NCBI GenBank assembly: GCA_902573565.1 | Contig: CACGKI010000008.1 | Location: forward strand, 1-64,000 | Origin: an uncultured Prochlorococcus sp. | GTDB taxonomy: Bacteria > Cyanobacteriota > Cyanobacteriia > PCC-6307 > Cyanobiaceae | Direction: 5' to 3' | Length of the DNA stretch: 64,000 bases | Shown: positions 22,063 to 34,177 of the stretch, piece after piece | How the letters are laid out: each line of letters starts with the position of its first letter | Numbering within the stretch: the first letter of the stretch is position 1 | Position numbers and translations under genes: made by a program | The notes under the pieces: model-generated | Databases searched by the model: none | Seen by the model: the letters and a program-made list of their open reading frames with translations, nothing else | Told to the model about the DNA's origin: nothing

Positions 22063-22671
22063 TTGATAAAATCGAAAAATTCTGAAAGAAAGATAACTAA
22101 TCATCTTCAACAAGATGTAGTCAAAGTTTCTGGTAAAACAATTTTTATTAATCCTTTTTTGTATTGGCGGAGATTTGACGAAAATACTAATAGATGGCTT
22201 AGAGAACCTGGTCAAATGTCAGAGGATCAAATTTCACCCAATAGGAATCGTTTTTATCCAGAAATAGAGTGGGCTGATTTAAGTAATGAGCAAAAACTTA
22301 TAAAAGATGCAACAGTTGAGATGTTTTTAAAAACTCTTGAATTGATAAGTACATTTCATCCTTATCTTAGTTCCGGTCAATTATTAGAAGTGGAAAGAAA
22401 AATGGCGATTATAAAAAAGATTCCTTTCGAAAAGTGGGTAACTAAGTCTTTCGCGAAAAAAGCAAGATTATTAGAAAATGAAAAAAGAAAATTTCAAAGA
22501 GAAAGATTTTTTAGTAGCTGGAAAGAATGGTTTAGTCTTGTAAATACTCAACAAGCCATTTTGCCATTAATCGTTACGATATTTATTTCTTCATTTATTG
22601 GATGGTCTTTAGGAATATCCAAGAATAGCTGTAATCCTTATTTTGAACAAAATATAGATCAATTAAATTAA
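22063..22671 (+). CDS. Hypothetical protein with C-terminal TM segment; TTG start
   Basis: Long open frame; hydrophobic AILPLIVTIFISSFIGWSLGI near the C-terminus. Confidence 0.65.
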   Translation: MIKSKNSERKITNHLQQDVVKVSGKTIFINPFLYWRRFDENTNRWLREPGQMSEDQISPNRNRFYPEIEWADLSNEQKLIKDATVEMFLKTLELISTFHPYLSSGQLLEVERKMAIIKKIPFEKWVTKSFAKKARLLENEKRKFQRERFFSSWKEWFSLVNTQQAILPLIVTIFISSFIGWSLGISKNSCNPYFEQNIDQLN

Positions 22672-22776
22672 TTTTTTTGATTTTTTTTGTATCTAAGTGA
22701 ATAAACTTTTGAAAAAATAAAACTTTTTATTTAAGATTATATTAGTTATAAAAATTGCTTAAAAATTAGAAGTTTT

Positions 22777-22920
22777 ATGAGTGAAAATTTAAATTCAAAT
22801 AATATTGAAAATGATGAGTTTAATATTAATAATGAAGATAGTGATTATGAAGATTTAATCGCTCGACTCAAAGAGATAAAATCTGCCATTGCTTTATTGG
22901 AAAAAACGATAATTAAATAA
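22777..22920 (+). CDS. Small acidic ORF, 47 aa (below track cutoff)
   Basis: My translation: MSENLNSNNIENDEFNINNEDSDYEDLIARLKEIKSAIALLEKTIIK*; ATG to TAA between two same-strand genes. Confidence 0.5.
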   Translation: MSENLNSNNIENDEFNINNEDSDYEDLIARLKEIKSAIALLEKTIIK

Positions 22921-22932
22921 ATTTTTATATTT

Positions 22933-24723
22933 TTGATAAAAACAAGTCCTAATAAAAAACTTATTTCATTAAAGAGACAACCTTTAGTCTTACTTATTAT
23001 TTCTTCTATTTCTTTTTTATTGATTTTATTTAGGTTAATTTTTTTACAACTTTTAAATTATGAATCTTTTAAGGAGATGTCAGATGAGAATAGGATCAGA
23101 CTTATTGCTTCGCAGCCGATACGAGGAAGAATATTAGATAAAAATGGTTATGTTTTAGCAGATAGTAGAGTTAAATATTCTTTAATAATAAAGCCTCAAT
23201 CTGTTAATAAAAGTAATTGGCAAAAACATAAATCCACTATTTCTAACTTGTTAAATATTGATATTAATGAGATCCAAAAAAAATATTCTTATGGTCTAAA
23301 AAATCAAAAACTTTCAGTAACTATTCTTGATGATTTAAGTGTAGATCAATTAATAAAATTCAAGGAAAATGAACGTAATTTAATTAGTTTTGAAATAGCT
23401 ACCAAATTAATAAGAAATTATCCTTATAAATCCCTTGCTGCTCATGTAATTGGTTATACACAGCCAATTACCGAATCAGAATATAAATTTTTAGCTAAGA
23501 AGGGTTATAAATTAAATGACTTAATAGGCAGAACAGGAATCGAATATGTTTATGAAGATTTTATAAGAGGTGAATGGGGTGGAGAAATGGTTGAAGTAAA
23601 TTCATTAGGAAAATTCCAAAGATCATTGGGCATAAGACCTCCAGTTCAGGGTAATGATATTGAACTAACAATTGACCTAAATCTTCAATTAGTTGCTGAA
23701 GAAGTTCTTAAAGACAAAAAAGCTGGGGCGATAATAGTGATGGATCCCAGAGATGGTGCAATAAGAGCGATGGTAAGTAGGCCTAATTTTGATTTGAATT
23801 TCTTTTCAAAGGATTTTAAGCCTGAAAATGAATATAATAGTCTATTTAATTCTTCTGAAAAACCACTTTTTAATAGGGCATTAAATGCTTACGATCCAGG
23901 AAGCGTCTGGAAAATTGTAACTGCTTTAGCAGGCTTAGAAAGTGGCAAATTTCCTAGAGATACCATGTTAGATACGAAACCATGTATAACTTATGGGAAT
24001 CATTGTTTTAGAGAGCATAACGATTTAGGCTTTGGTGTAATTGGTTATGAAGATGCTTTAAGAGTTTCTAGTAATACATTTTTTTATCAAATAGGTTATG
24101 GAGTAGGAGTTGATGAAATTCATAAGATTTCCCGAAAGCTTGGTTTTAATTCTTTATCTGGAATTGAAATTTCTGAACAAGAAAATATAGGATTAGTAGC
24201 TAGTAGTGAATGGGCTAAAGAGGGTAGAGGATGGGGGCAACCTGGACGAACCCCTTGGGTTCCAGAAGATATCGCGAGTATGTCTATTGGACAATTTGTT
24301 GTTCAAGTTACCCCTATTCAATTAGCTAGAGCATATGCTGCAATTGCAAATGGAGGTTATTTAGTTACTCCTTATTTAGTTAAAAAAGATGAAGAAAATC
24401 TTTCAGATAACAAACTTAGTAAAATCGATATTGATTCAAATAATATTCAGTTGATAAAAAGTGGTCTCCGGAAAGTAGTTGAGTCTGGTACAGGAGTATC
24501 AATTAATTATGGAGTTTCAAATTTACCTCCAGTCTCAGGCAAAACTGGAACTGCTGAAGATGGTGAAGGTGGCTTAGATCACGCTTGGTTTGTTTGCTTC
24601 ACTCCTTCGGAGAAGAGTGAATTACTTATAGTTGCTTTTGCACAAAATACTCCTGGTGGAGGATCGGTGCACGCGCTTCCTATGGCTAAACAAATTTTAA
24701 AAGTTTGGAATGAAAAAAAATAA
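22933..24723 (+). CDS. ftsI: Penicillin-binding protein, class B transpeptidase (FtsI/PBP2 family); TTG start
   Basis: N-terminal TM, RGRILDKNG, DPGSVWK (SxxK), SSN, SGKTGTAE (KTG). Confidence 0.88.
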   Translation: MIKTSPNKKLISLKRQPLVLLIISSISFLLILFRLIFLQLLNYESFKEMSDENRIRLIASQPIRGRILDKNGYVLADSRVKYSLIIKPQSVNKSNWQKHKSTISNLLNIDINEIQKKYSYGLKNQKLSVTILDDLSVDQLIKFKENERNLISFEIATKLIRNYPYKSLAAHVIGYTQPITESEYKFLAKKGYKLNDLIGRTGIEYVYEDFIRGEWGGEMVEVNSLGKFQRSLGIRPPVQGNDIELTIDLNLQLVAEEVLKDKKAGAIIVMDPRDGAIRAMVSRPNFDLNFFSKDFKPENEYNSLFNSSEKPLFNRALNAYDPGSVWKIVTALAGLESGKFPRDTMLDTKPCITYGNHCFREHNDLGFGVIGYEDALRVSSNTFFYQIGYGVGVDEIHKISRKLGFNSLSGIEISEQENIGLVASSEWAKEGRGWGQPGRTPWVPEDIASMSIGQFVVQVTPIQLARAYAAIANGGYLVTPYLVKKDEENLSDNKLSKIDIDSNNIQLIKSGLRKVVESGTGVSINYGVSNLPPVSGKTGTAEDGEGGLDHAWFVCFTPSEKSELLIVAFAQNTPGGGSVHALPMAKQILKVWNEKK

Positions 24724-24746
24724 TCAGACTTTTTTTGTTTTAAAGT

Positions 24747-25271
24747 TTATGTTTTTAATTTTTTCATTTGCAAAAGTCTTTGAATAATATCTTCAATAGT
24801 TTTTGTATCTATAGGTTTACTATATGAAGACAAAAGTTGTCTCCCTAATACTTGACTTCCTAAATGTACTAATTGAATGCGTAATGAGGTCAGCAGTTCT
24901 AACCCTATACCGCCAGAAAACGTTGCAATTGCAATCGGTTGACCATTAAATAAATTTCTAAAGTCATCTCCGGAAATAGAGAGCCATGCTATGAAGTTGG
25001 AGAGAATGGGAGGTATAGATCCATTATATTCAGGCGCACAAATCACCCATCTTTCAATCTTAAAAAGCTTTTTTTTTAATTCTTCTATTTCTTTTGGAAT
25101 ATTTTCTTTGCTGTGAATTCTTGGATTAAATAATGGAATATCAAGAGTGGTAAGATCTAAAATTTCAGAACTTATTTTAAGTTCATTACTTTGTTCAAAG
25201 AATTTCTCAGAAAGTTCTAGATTTTTCCCACAACTAGCAGAAATAATTATTAGATCCTTTGATTCAGTCAT
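24747..25271 (-). CDS. NADPH-dependent FMN reductase-like flavoprotein
   Basis: ICAPEYNGSIPPILSNFIAWLS motif of the NAD(P)H:FMN reductase/azoreductase family. Confidence 0.85.
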   Translation of the reverse strand: MTESKDLIIISASCGKNLELSEKFFEQSNELKISSEILDLTTLDIPLFNPRIHSKENIPKEIEELKKKLFKIERWVICAPEYNGSIPPILSNFIAWLSISGDDFRNLFNGQPIAIATFSGGIGLELLTSLRIQLVHLGSQVLGRQLLSSYSKPIDTKTIEDIIQRLLQMKKLKT

Positions 25272-25288
25272 AAATAAGATAAATAAAT

Positions 25289-27091
25289 TTAATAGTTAGC
25301 ACCAGTTTTACGGTGATGAACGGCTGTTAGGCAATCGGATTTTAGTATATTACCGTGTAGTACTTCAGCATATATTACCCAATGATCTCCACATTCCATA
25401 CGTTCTTTTACTGACGCATCCAACCATGCTAAAGAGTTAGGAATTATTATCTGTTCATTAGGAGTTAATTCAATATTTAAACCTTCGAATCTATCTTCAC
25501 CTGGTGAAAAAGGTTTTGTGAATCTTTTCAAAGGTTCTTTAAAATCTTTTTCACTTAAAATATTTAATGCAAATGAATCTCCCACTTGAAGTAGAGACTC
25601 TACCGATCTATCTTTTGCTACTGCAATACTTAATCCCGGTGGAGAAAAACTTGCTTGACTAACCCAGGATGCAAGCATTGCTCCTCTGATATTATTCTCA
25701 TCTTTTCCTTTAGAGGCAGTTAGAACACATAGTGAGCCAATAACTCTCCCGAGAGCTTGTAACTTTGGATCTGTTCTACTTGTAATCATTCCAGTATCTG
25801 ATTTTCTCGGTTTTTTCTTAGCTTTCTTGATAATTTTTCTCCCAAAGTGAGTTCCAATTTCTTCTAGCTCTTTAATTTTTGGTTTATTTGGACTGAATTT
25901 AATTCTTATAGGATCAAAACTAAACTGAAAACCGCCGTCTTTTAATTTTGATTCAAGTAAATCTATCGCTTCACCGCTCCAGCCAAAACTACCAAAAATC
26001 CCAACAGGTTTATCTCTATTGCCTTCTGATAACAATGTCCCTAGTGCACTTACTATGGGTGTTGGGGCATGCCCCCCAAGTGTGGGAGATCCTATTAAAT
26101 ATCCATCAGCATTTTGGATGGATTTTATAAGTACATCATTTGATGTAAATTCACAATTAATACTTTCTACTTCAACTGAAGTTCTATTTATCCCTTTGGC
26201 CAAAGCATCCCCTATAGAGGCTGTATTTCCATAAGCACTTGCATAAATTAGAGCGATTTTAGGATTATTTGTTGCGAGATTTTCACCCCATCGAATGTAG
26301 TCATTTAAAAAGCTTTTTAAGCTATATTCGATGGCTGGACCGTGCAATGGTGCAATAGTTTTAATGTCATAATCTACAATTTTTTCAGTTATTGATACCA
26401 CTTGGTTAGACATTGGTGCCATCAAACAATCATAAAAGTGTTTTCTATCAATTTCTGTACTAATTCGATTTGTCTCAGACCAATATTCAGATGCAATGTG
26501 TGCAGAAAAAAGTTTTTCACTTAGAAGTATTTCTTGATTACGTTCATAAATTATTAATCCTCCAGGCCAACGTGCAGTTGGGATAGGAATTAAATCTAGC
26601 GAAATGTTGTCTAATTCTAAATTAAGCTCTTTCTTGATTATGTTAATTTCAGGTAATTGAATATCAACGAATTCTTTTAAGTTTGGATTTCTTTGATTCC
26701 AAAGTTCACTAATAAGTTTAAATCCAGGATTTGAGCAAATTATAGTTAAGTCTTTAAATTGCTTACTAATTTTTTTTATGGTTTCTATGATTTGGGGATT
26801 TATATGTCCAGAGATGACGTTAATCTTTTTTAATTTATATTGATTAAAAAAGTTAGATATTATCTCATTAAATGAATTTAAATATTGCTTTTCAGGTGGA
26901 TGAATAATAAAAAGTTCTTCATTATTTCTTATTAAAAAAGTGTTAAAAGACGTTCCTTTTTCGAGATTAAATTCAAGTTCAAATCTTTCTTTATTATGAT
27001 CAAGAAATCTGATGCAAGTGAAATTTTCAGCAATTTCAAATTTTGATAAGTTTTGATTTTCTGCAAGTAAGCTTATATTAATCTCTGACAT
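25289..27091 (-). CDS. flv1: Class-C flavodiiron protein with degenerate diiron site (Flv1-like)
   Basis: Beta-lactamase-like + flavodoxin-like + flavin-reductase domain order; most diiron ligands substituted. Confidence 0.88.
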   Translation of the reverse strand: MSEINISLLAENQNLSKFEIAENFTCIRFLDHNKERFELEFNLEKGTSFNTFLIRNNEELFIIHPPEKQYLNSFNEIISNFFNQYKLKKINVISGHINPQIIETIKKISKQFKDLTIICSNPGFKLISELWNQRNPNLKEFVDIQLPEINIIKKELNLELDNISLDLIPIPTARWPGGLIIYERNQEILLSEKLFSAHIASEYWSETNRISTEIDRKHFYDCLMAPMSNQVVSITEKIVDYDIKTIAPLHGPAIEYSLKSFLNDYIRWGENLATNNPKIALIYASAYGNTASIGDALAKGINRTSVEVESINCEFTSNDVLIKSIQNADGYLIGSPTLGGHAPTPIVSALGTLLSEGNRDKPVGIFGSFGWSGEAIDLLESKLKDGGFQFSFDPIRIKFSPNKPKIKELEEIGTHFGRKIIKKAKKKPRKSDTGMITSRTDPKLQALGRVIGSLCVLTASKGKDENNIRGAMLASWVSQASFSPPGLSIAVAKDRSVESLLQVGDSFALNILSEKDFKEPLKRFTKPFSPGEDRFEGLNIELTPNEQIIIPNSLAWLDASVKERMECGDHWVIYAEVLHGNILKSDCLTAVHHRKTGANY

Positions 27092-27106
27092 CTTGAGGGC
27101 TATTAA

Positions 27107-28882
27107 TTAATAGTGATTTGCAACTTTTCTATGATGAACTGCTGTTTTGCATGATAAGTCAGAGACTTTACCATTTTCAACAGTTCCGTAAATTATCCAA
27201 TGGTCTGGAGTCTCCAGTCTGGAACTAACTTTACAATCTAAAAAGGCGAGTGAATCTGAGAGGACTGGTCCTCCTTCTGCGATGTTGCTTATTATATCTA
27301 CATCTGCAAATCTATCAGCTCCAGGAGCAAATCTTTTTAAAAAATGTCTGAACATTTTTTGATAGTTATCTTCTCTCAAGATATTCACAACAAAACCTTT
27401 GCCAACTTGCATATATGATTCAATAGCTCTATCTTTTGCTACTGCTACAGTAATACCTGGTGGAGAAAAACTTGCTTGACTAACCCAACTCGCTACCATC
27501 GCACTTTGTCTGAATGTCGAACCTTCTCCTTGGCTCGCTGTAACTACATATAATCCGCCACTTAACCTACCTAAAGCTTTATCTAAATTTGAATCGAGGC
27601 TCTTCATAGAAGCAATATTTTTCTTTTTATTGATCAATTGACCCAAGTCAGTTCCAGCTTCTTCGAATTGTTGATAAACAATGGGATCTGGAATGTTTTT
27701 AACTCTTAATGGAGAGAAAGCTTCTTTTTGACCAAGTTCTCTTAATTTATTTGCTAAAGAATCTATTGGTTCATCATTTCCACCAAATGCATCATAGACA
27801 GCAGTGAATTGTTTTGATTTTAGTGCTGCAAATAAAGTGCCAAGAGATTCTTTTAATTCATTATCTGAATCTACTGGCCATGTGGGGATGACTACTGCTT
27901 TTGATTCCGAAATTAAACTTGTTAATTCTTGGGGGTCAGAAGATCTTAAATCAAGTAATTGAACCTGTGCATCTGCTTTACTTATTCCATGAGATATCGC
28001 TTGACTTAGTCGATCACAATAACCATAGTCGCTTATATAGCATACTGATACAAAATCATTACCTTTGCTTTTTTTGCTACTCCATTCTAGATATTTCCCC
28101 TTCCAAAAATTTACTTGATTATGAAGCAAAGGCCCATGACCTACGGCTATTGTTCTTAATTCAGGTAGCTTATCTATTCTTTTAATTGCCTGCAAAACGC
28201 TTCTAGCATTTGGACCCATTAGGCAATCGTAATAAAAACGAAAATCATCATATATTTCTTTTTGATCAGTATCATAAAATTCATCAGAACAATAATGGAG
28301 TCCAAATGCATCGCATGTGTATAGAACATTAGTGCTGTGGTCATATGAAAAAATTGTATCTGGCCAATGTAAATTTGGTGCGCTTATAAATTCAATATTG
28401 TGTTCCAAACCGCTATTAGGATTAGTTCCGAGATTTAAAAACTCTCCACTCTTAACCTCTAGACGCTTAAAGGGAATATGTATTTGGTCTTCAATAAATT
28501 TAAGGGCTAATTTGGAACCTACTATTGTGATATTTTGGTTTAATTCTAAAAGATTACCTATTAAACCTGAGTGATCAGGTTCTGTATGGCTTGTAATTAA
28601 ATAATCCACTTCTTCTGGATTGACATTTTTAAGTAATTCTTCAAACCATAATTCTTCGAACTTTGCGTGACTAGTATCAATAATTGCTAGTTTTTGACCT
28701 TTAATTATAAAACTATTGTAAGTAGTACCATTTCTTAAGCCAAATTCAATATCAAATCTATTACGATCCCAATCCAAAGATCTTATGGCACATGAATCAT
28801 CAGCGAAATCTTGAGATTGAACTGTCAACTTGTTATTTATTTGTGCCAATTTAGAATTACTTGTCTGGGCAGAGGCTATCAT
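27107..28882 (-). CDS. flv3: Class-C flavodiiron protein with canonical diiron site (Flv3-like)
   Basis: HTEPDHSG (HxExDH), NLHWPDT, TCDAFG, VGHGP ligands; same three-domain layout. Confidence 0.9.
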   Translation of the reverse strand: MIASAQTSNSKLAQINNKLTVQSQDFADDSCAIRSLDWDRNRFDIEFGLRNGTTYNSFIIKGQKLAIIDTSHAKFEELWFEELLKNVNPEEVDYLITSHTEPDHSGLIGNLLELNQNITIVGSKLALKFIEDQIHIPFKRLEVKSGEFLNLGTNPNSGLEHNIEFISAPNLHWPDTIFSYDHSTNVLYTCDAFGLHYCSDEFYDTDQKEIYDDFRFYYDCLMGPNARSVLQAIKRIDKLPELRTIAVGHGPLLHNQVNFWKGKYLEWSSKKSKGNDFVSVCYISDYGYCDRLSQAISHGISKADAQVQLLDLRSSDPQELTSLISESKAVVIPTWPVDSDNELKESLGTLFAALKSKQFTAVYDAFGGNDEPIDSLANKLRELGQKEAFSPLRVKNIPDPIVYQQFEEAGTDLGQLINKKKNIASMKSLDSNLDKALGRLSGGLYVVTASQGEGSTFRQSAMVASWVSQASFSPPGITVAVAKDRAIESYMQVGKGFVVNILREDNYQKMFRHFLKRFAPGADRFADVDIISNIAEGGPVLSDSLAFLDCKVSSRLETPDHWIIYGTVENGKVSDLSCKTAVHHRKVANHY

Positions 28883-29001
28883 AGGACAAATCGCGTTATA
28901 GAATAACTTTAGTTATGTAGAATATAAATCCGCGTGTTTATTTTTGCGAAATAACCGAAATTACGCTTTTCTTTAATTTTTGTTCTTTTTATTCTGGATA
29001 A

Positions 29002-31662
29002 ATGACATCTCAACTAATGAAAAAAATAGTTACTGGAGATGAAATAAGAAATGCTTTTTTAAAATTTTACAGTGAAAAATTACATAAAATCATTCCAAGT
29101 GCATCTTTAATTCCAGATGATCCTACGGTTATGCTCACAATTGCTGGAATGCTACCTTTTAAGCCAGTTTTTTTAGGTTTAAAAGACAGACCATCAAAAA
29201 GGGCTACATCTAGCCAAAAGTGTATCAGAACAAATGATATAGAAAACGTTGGAGTTACAGCTAGGCACCACACTTTTTTTGAGATGCTTGGTAATTTCTC
29301 TTTTGGAGATTATTTTAAACGAGAGGCTATTCAATGGGCTTGGGAATTAGTTACTAATATTTACCAACTTTCTGCTGAAAATATAATTGTGAGTGTCTTT
29401 CATGAAGACGGAGAGTCTGCAAAAATTTGGAGAGATGAAATTGGCATTCATCCAGATAGGATAGTGAAACTAGGTGAGAAAGATAATTTTTGGTCTTCTG
29501 GAAACACAGGTCCATGTGGACCTTGTTCAGAACTTTATTATGATTTTTATCCTGAAAAAGGTCTGCAGAATATTGATTTAGAAGATGGGGATCGTTTTAT
29601 TGAATTTTATAATCTTGTTTTTATGCAGTATAATCGCGACCCTAATGGGAAATTGACAGATTTAAAATTCAAAAATATTGATACAGGAATGGGCCTAGAA
29701 AGAATGGCTCAAATATTGCAAAAAAAGCAAAATAATTATGAGACAGATTTAATTTTTCCTATCATCCAAAAAACTTGTGAGATTGCAAATATTGATTATT
29801 TTTCTTCAAATGATAAAAACAAAATTTCTTTAAAAATTATTGGAGATCATACAAGAGCTGTTATTCATTTAATTTCCGATGGAGTAGCGGCAAGTAATCT
29901 CGGTAGGGGATACATATTAAGAAGGCTTATTAGAAGAATGGTCAGACATGGGAGATTATTAGGCATAACAAATGAATTTTTACCACATATTGCTAATGTC
30001 GGGATCAATTTAATGCAAAATAATTATCCTGATTTAAAAAATAATAATGATTTTATTTTGAATGAGATAAAAATTGAAGAAGTAAGGTTTAGGGAAACTC
30101 TTGAAAGGGGAGAGAAATTGCTAGATGAGTTAATTTCTTCAGGGCAGAAATTAATTTCTGGTTTTAAAGCTTTTGAACTTTATGATACTTATGGATTTCC
30201 TCTAGAACTTACTGTAGAAATAGCTGAAGAAAACAGTATCAGTGTTGATGTAAAGGGTTTTGAGGAAGAAATGAATGCGCAAAAAGAGAGAGCTAAAGCT
30301 GCTTCAAGTAATATTGATTTGACATTAGAGGGATCATTAGAGCGAGAAATAGATCTTTTTAATAAAACTGTTTTTAATGGCTATGATTCACTTATTTCGG
30401 AAGCTGAAATAAAGGGTATATTCTTGGATTCAACATTAGTGAAGCAAGCAAGTAAAAGTCAGAAAGTTTTAATTGTTCTTGATCAGACAACTTTTTATGG
30501 AGAATCTGGCGGCCAAGTTGGTGATATTGGAACGATATTTTCAAAAGATGTAGAGGTCTTAGTTGATAATGTTGTTCGAAAGAAAAATGTTTTTTTACAT
30601 TATGGAACGATTAAGAAAGGCATATTAACTATTGGACAAAAAGTTAAGACTAATGTTAAATCCTCCAATAGAGCTAAGGCTGCTGCAAATCATACAGCTA
30701 CCCATTTATTGCAATCTGCTCTCAAATCAATTGTTGATGAGAGTGTTGGACAAAAAGGTTCACTAGTAGCTTTTAATAAATTAAGATTTGACTTTAATTC
30801 TTCTCATGCTATTTCTAAAGATCAAATTTCTAAGATTGAGAGTCTAGTTAACTCTTGGATTATGGAAAATCATATCCTACAGATAAAAAATATGTCTAAG
30901 AGCGAGGCTCTTGAGAAGGGTGCAGTGGCAATGTTTGGAGAAAAATATGATGATGAGGTCCGCGTTGTTAATGTGCCAGGAGTTTCAATGGAACTTTGTG
31001 GCGGCACACATGTTAAAACTACATCCGAATTAGGTTCTTTCAAAATAATTAGTGAGGAAGGAATCTCAGCTGGAGTAAGAAGAATCGAAGCATTATCAGG
31101 TCAATCAGCATTCGAATATTTCAGTGATAGAAATGCTTTGGTAAATCAACTAAGTGATTTGTTAAAAGCAAATCCTAATCAACTTTTTGAAAGGGTTAAT
31201 AATTTGCAAGCAGAGCTTGCTAATAAGAATAAAGAGATAAAAAAAATGAAGGATGAAATCGCATATTTTAAATATTCTTCATTAAAATCATCCGCAGAAA
31301 TAGTAAATTCTTTTTCAATTTTAGTAAATCAAATTGATGGCTTAGATGGAAATTCTTTGCAATCTGCAGCTCTTAATTTAACTTCTCATTTAGGCAATAA
31401 ATCAATAGTGATTCTTGGGGGCATACCAAATCCAGAAAGCAGAAAGTTGTTATTTGTAGTTTCTTTAGGTGATTATCCAGTAAAAATAGGATTGCATGCA
31501 GGTAAATTAATTAATGAGATTGCAAGAATTTGTTCTGGAGGCGGAGGAGGTAAGCCTAACTTTGCTCAAGCAGGTGCTAAAGATATTAATAAGTTGAGTA
31601 GTGCTTTAGATTATGCTAAAAATTATTTACAAAAAACACTAGAGGGTTATTCTGACAAATAA
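29002..31662 (+). CDS. alaS: Alanyl-tRNA synthetase
   Basis: [62 protein letters not shown]-like C-Ala end. Confidence 0.97.
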   Translation: MTSQLMKKIVTGDEIRNAFLKFYSEKLHKIIPSASLIPDDPTVMLTIAGMLPFKPVFLGLKDRPSKRATSSQKCIRTNDIENVGVTARHHTFFEMLGNFSFGDYFKREAIQWAWELVTNIYQLSAENIIVSVFHEDGESAKIWRDEIGIHPDRIVKLGEKDNFWSSGNTGPCGPCSELYYDFYPEKGLQNIDLEDGDRFIEFYNLVFMQYNRDPNGKLTDLKFKNIDTGMGLERMAQILQKKQNNYETDLIFPIIQKTCEIANIDYFSSNDKNKISLKIIGDHTRAVIHLISDGVAASNLGRGYILRRLIRRMVRHGRLLGITNEFLPHIANVGINLMQNNYPDLKNNNDFILNEIKIEEVRFRETLERGEKLLDELISSGQKLISGFKAFELYDTYGFPLELTVEIAEENSISVDVKGFEEEMNAQKERAKAASSNIDLTLEGSLEREIDLFNKTVFNGYDSLISEAEIKGIFLDSTLVKQASKSQKVLIVLDQTTFYGESGGQVGDIGTIFSKDVEVLVDNVVRKKNVFLHYGTIKKGILTIGQKVKTNVKSSNRAKAAANHTATHLLQSALKSIVDESVGQKGSLVAFNKLRFDFNSSHAISKDQISKIESLVNSWIMENHILQIKNMSKSEALEKGAVAMFGEKYDDEVRVVNVPGVSMELCGGTHVKTTSELGSFKIISEEGISAGVRRIEALSGQSAFEYFSDRNALVNQLSDLLKANPNQLFERVNNLQAELANKNKEIKKMKDEIAYFKYSSLKSSAEIVNSFSILVNQIDGLDGNSLQSAALNLTSHLGNKSIVILGGIPNPESRKLLFVVSLGDYPVKIGLHAGKLINEIARICSGGGGGKPNFAQAGAKDINKLSSALDYAKNYLQKTLEGYSDK

Positions 31663-33593
31663 CTACTTTTTCTGAGGCTCATTTCGATTTGATCAATTAA
31701 TTTCCTTGCTTCTTCAATAGTTAATTTTTTTTGATCAATTGCTAATTCAGTATTAATTCTTATAGTTTCAACCAAAGAAGCTGAACTGTAATCCAATAAT
31801 TGTAAGATTTCAGATTTACTGTCCTCTTTAATAATATTTTTGACTTTATATGAATTATCTTGATTTATATCTATATGAACAACGTTTGTATTGCCAAATA
31901 AATTGTGCAAGTTTCCCAATGCTTCTTGATAGGCTCCAGTCATAAAAATACCAATTAGGTAATCTTTACCTTTATCTGGCTTATGTAAATTGAGTAATGA
32001 TTTCATTTTTCCATTATCAATAAAATTATTTAGTTTCCCATCTGAATCACAAGTTAAATCTGCAAAGTTGCCTTTGCAGAACGGTTCTTCTAAGTGCCTA
32101 TGTATTGGTGCTATTGGAAAAATCTGATTGATTGCCCAGCTATCGGGGATAGATTTAAAGATCGATAAATTCGCATAATAAGTTGATGCAAGAGTTTCTG
32201 TAATTTCAGATAAATCAGGGTGATTGATTTCATTATTATTCAGATTATTAGAAATTTCTTTTGCACAAGCCCAGGTCAGTTCTTCTGCATAAGCTCGTTC
32301 TGCTAAACTTAAAAATCCTAATCTAAAAGAAACTAAGCAATCTTCTTTAAATTTTTTTGCATCATTCCATAGTTCAATTATTTGAGATAAATTTATTTTT
32401 TTATTTTTAAGTTTTTTTAATTCATAGAAAGTTTCAAGTAGATTAGAAATGATTAATGATTGTTTGTTTTCATTATTAATTTTTAAATTGGAGCTGACAT
32501 GGCTTGTTCCTAAAACATTAAAAATCAAAACTGAACAATGACTAATTATTGCTCTTCCACTTTCTGAGATAATTATTGGATGCTTGATATTATTTAATTC
32601 ACATGAATCTTTGATAGTTGCAATTACATCGTTAGCATAATTTTGAAGAGAATAATTAGTAGAGGTATTGGAGGAGGTTTTAGTTCCATCAAAATCTATT
32701 CCTAATCCTCCCCCTACGTCGATATATTGCATTGGGGCTCCTAGTTTGCATAGTTCTACATATATTTGACTAGCTTCTTGTAATGCGTCTTTGATCACAG
32801 CAATATCACTTATTTGACTTCCTATATGAAAATGGAGCAATTTCATTTCGTTTATAAGATTTGCTTCTTTAAGTTCTTTTATGGTCGACATAATTTCTGG
32901 GATTGATAATCCAAATTTGGAATTATCTCCAATAGATTCGCCCCACCTACCACTACTTTTACTTGATAACTTTGCTCTAATTCCTATCAGTGGAGTCGCG
33001 TTAAGCTCTTGAACTGCTTGAATAATTCTTTTTACCTCATCGCGTTGTTCAATAACTATTATTGGATTTTTACCGAGTTTTCTGGCTAAAGTAGCAATCT
33101 CAATATATTTTTTATCTTTATATCCGTTGCATATCAATAATGAATTTTGGTTTTCAAGAAGTGCAAGGCCAATTAATAGTTCTGATTTACTTCCTACTTC
33201 TAAACCAAAATTCCATTCGCTACCAAACTCTATTATCTTTTCCAATACATTTTTTTGTTGGTTACATTTGACAGGAAAAACGCCTTGATAAATATTCTCA
33301 TATTTGTAGGTTCTTATTGCTTTTAAAAAAGCATCATGTAGTGCATTTATTCGATCTTTCAAGATATCATTAAATCTAATGATTAATGGAGGATTTATTT
33401 CTCTACTTTTAAGTTCTTTGACAAGCTTGAAAAGATCAATCTTATTTTCAGATTTTATACCTTTATTGACTGATATATTTCCTTTGGAATTTATCGAGAA
33501 ATATTTATCCCCCCATTTATCTATGTTGTAAGTCGAAATACTATCTTCAATAGTCCAAATATTTTTAAATTTTTTCGGCTCAAAATTGGTCAA
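31647..33593 (-). CDS. speA: Biosynthetic arginine decarboxylase
   Basis: [15 protein letters not shown]-lysine, [39 protein letters not shown]. Confidence 0.95.
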   Translation of the reverse strand: MTNFEPKKFKNIWTIEDSISTYNIDKWGDKYFSINSKGNISVNKGIKSENKIDLFKLVKELKSREINPPLIIRFNDILKDRINALHDAFLKAIRTYKYENIYQGVFPVKCNQQKNVLEKIIEFGSEWNFGLEVGSKSELLIGLALLENQNSLLICNGYKDKKYIEIATLARKLGKNPIIVIEQRDEVKRIIQAVQELNATPLIGIRAKLSSKSSGRWGESIGDNSKFGLSIPEIMSTIKELKEANLINEMKLLHFHIGSQISDIAVIKDALQEASQIYVELCKLGAPMQYIDVGGGLGIDFDGTKTSSNTSTNYSLQNYANDVIATIKDSCELNNIKHPIIISESGRAIISHCSVLIFNVLGTSHVSSNLKINNENKQSLIISNLLETFYELKKLKNKKINLSQIIELWNDAKKFKEDCLVSFRLGFLSLAERAYAEELTWACAKEISNNLNNNEINHPDLSEITETLASTYYANLSIFKSIPDSWAINQIFPIAPIHRHLEEPFCKGNFADLTCDSDGKLNNFIDNGKMKSLLNLHKPDKGKDYLIGIFMTGAYQEALGNLHNLFGNTNVVHIDINQDNSYKVKNIIKEDSKSEILQLLDYSSASLVETIRINTELAIDQKKLTIEEARKLIDQIEMSLRKSSYLSE

Positions 33594-33715
33594 TTTATCT
33601 CTTAGTGATTAATAAATGTTTTTGAAAATAATTCAAAACAATATCTTTTATTTTAATGATTACTTGCCAAGTTACCACCCAAAAGTTGAATATACATAGA
33701 GTGATTATTAATTAA

Positions 33716-34174
33716 ATGACCAAAGAGAGAACGTTTATTGCAATCAAACCAGACGGAGTTCAAAGAGGATATATTTCTGAGATTATTGGCAGATTTGAAA
33801 AAAAAGGATTTAAGTTGGTTGGTTTAAAACAATTAATTCCATCAAAAGATCTTGCCCAAAAGCATTATGGAGTACATAAAGAAAGACCTTTTTTTGGCGA
33901 ATTAGTTGATTTTATTTCAAGTGGTCCAGTTGTTGCAATGGTTTGGGAAGGAGATGGAGTTATTTTGAGTGCTAGAAAATTAATCGGTGCAACAAAGCCT
34001 CTTGAAGCAGAGCCCGGAACAATTAGAGGTGATCTTGCTATTGATATTGGGAGGAATATAATTCATGGCTCTGATGGTGAAGAAACATCAGAATTTGAAA
34101 TTAATCTATGGTTTAATGAAGAGGAATTATGTGAGTGGGAAACTTCTGATTCGAAATGGCGATCTGAAAATTAA
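33716..34174 (+). CDS. ndk: Nucleoside diphosphate kinase
   Basis: [23 protein letters not shown] active site. Confidence 0.97.
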   Translation: MTKERTFIAIKPDGVQRGYISEIIGRFEKKGFKLVGLKQLIPSKDLAQKHYGVHKERPFFGELVDFISSGPVVAMVWEGDGVILSARKLIGATKPLEAEPGTIRGDLAIDIGRNIIHGSDGEETSEFEINLWFNEEELCEWETSDSKWRSEN

Positions 34175-34177
34175 TAT

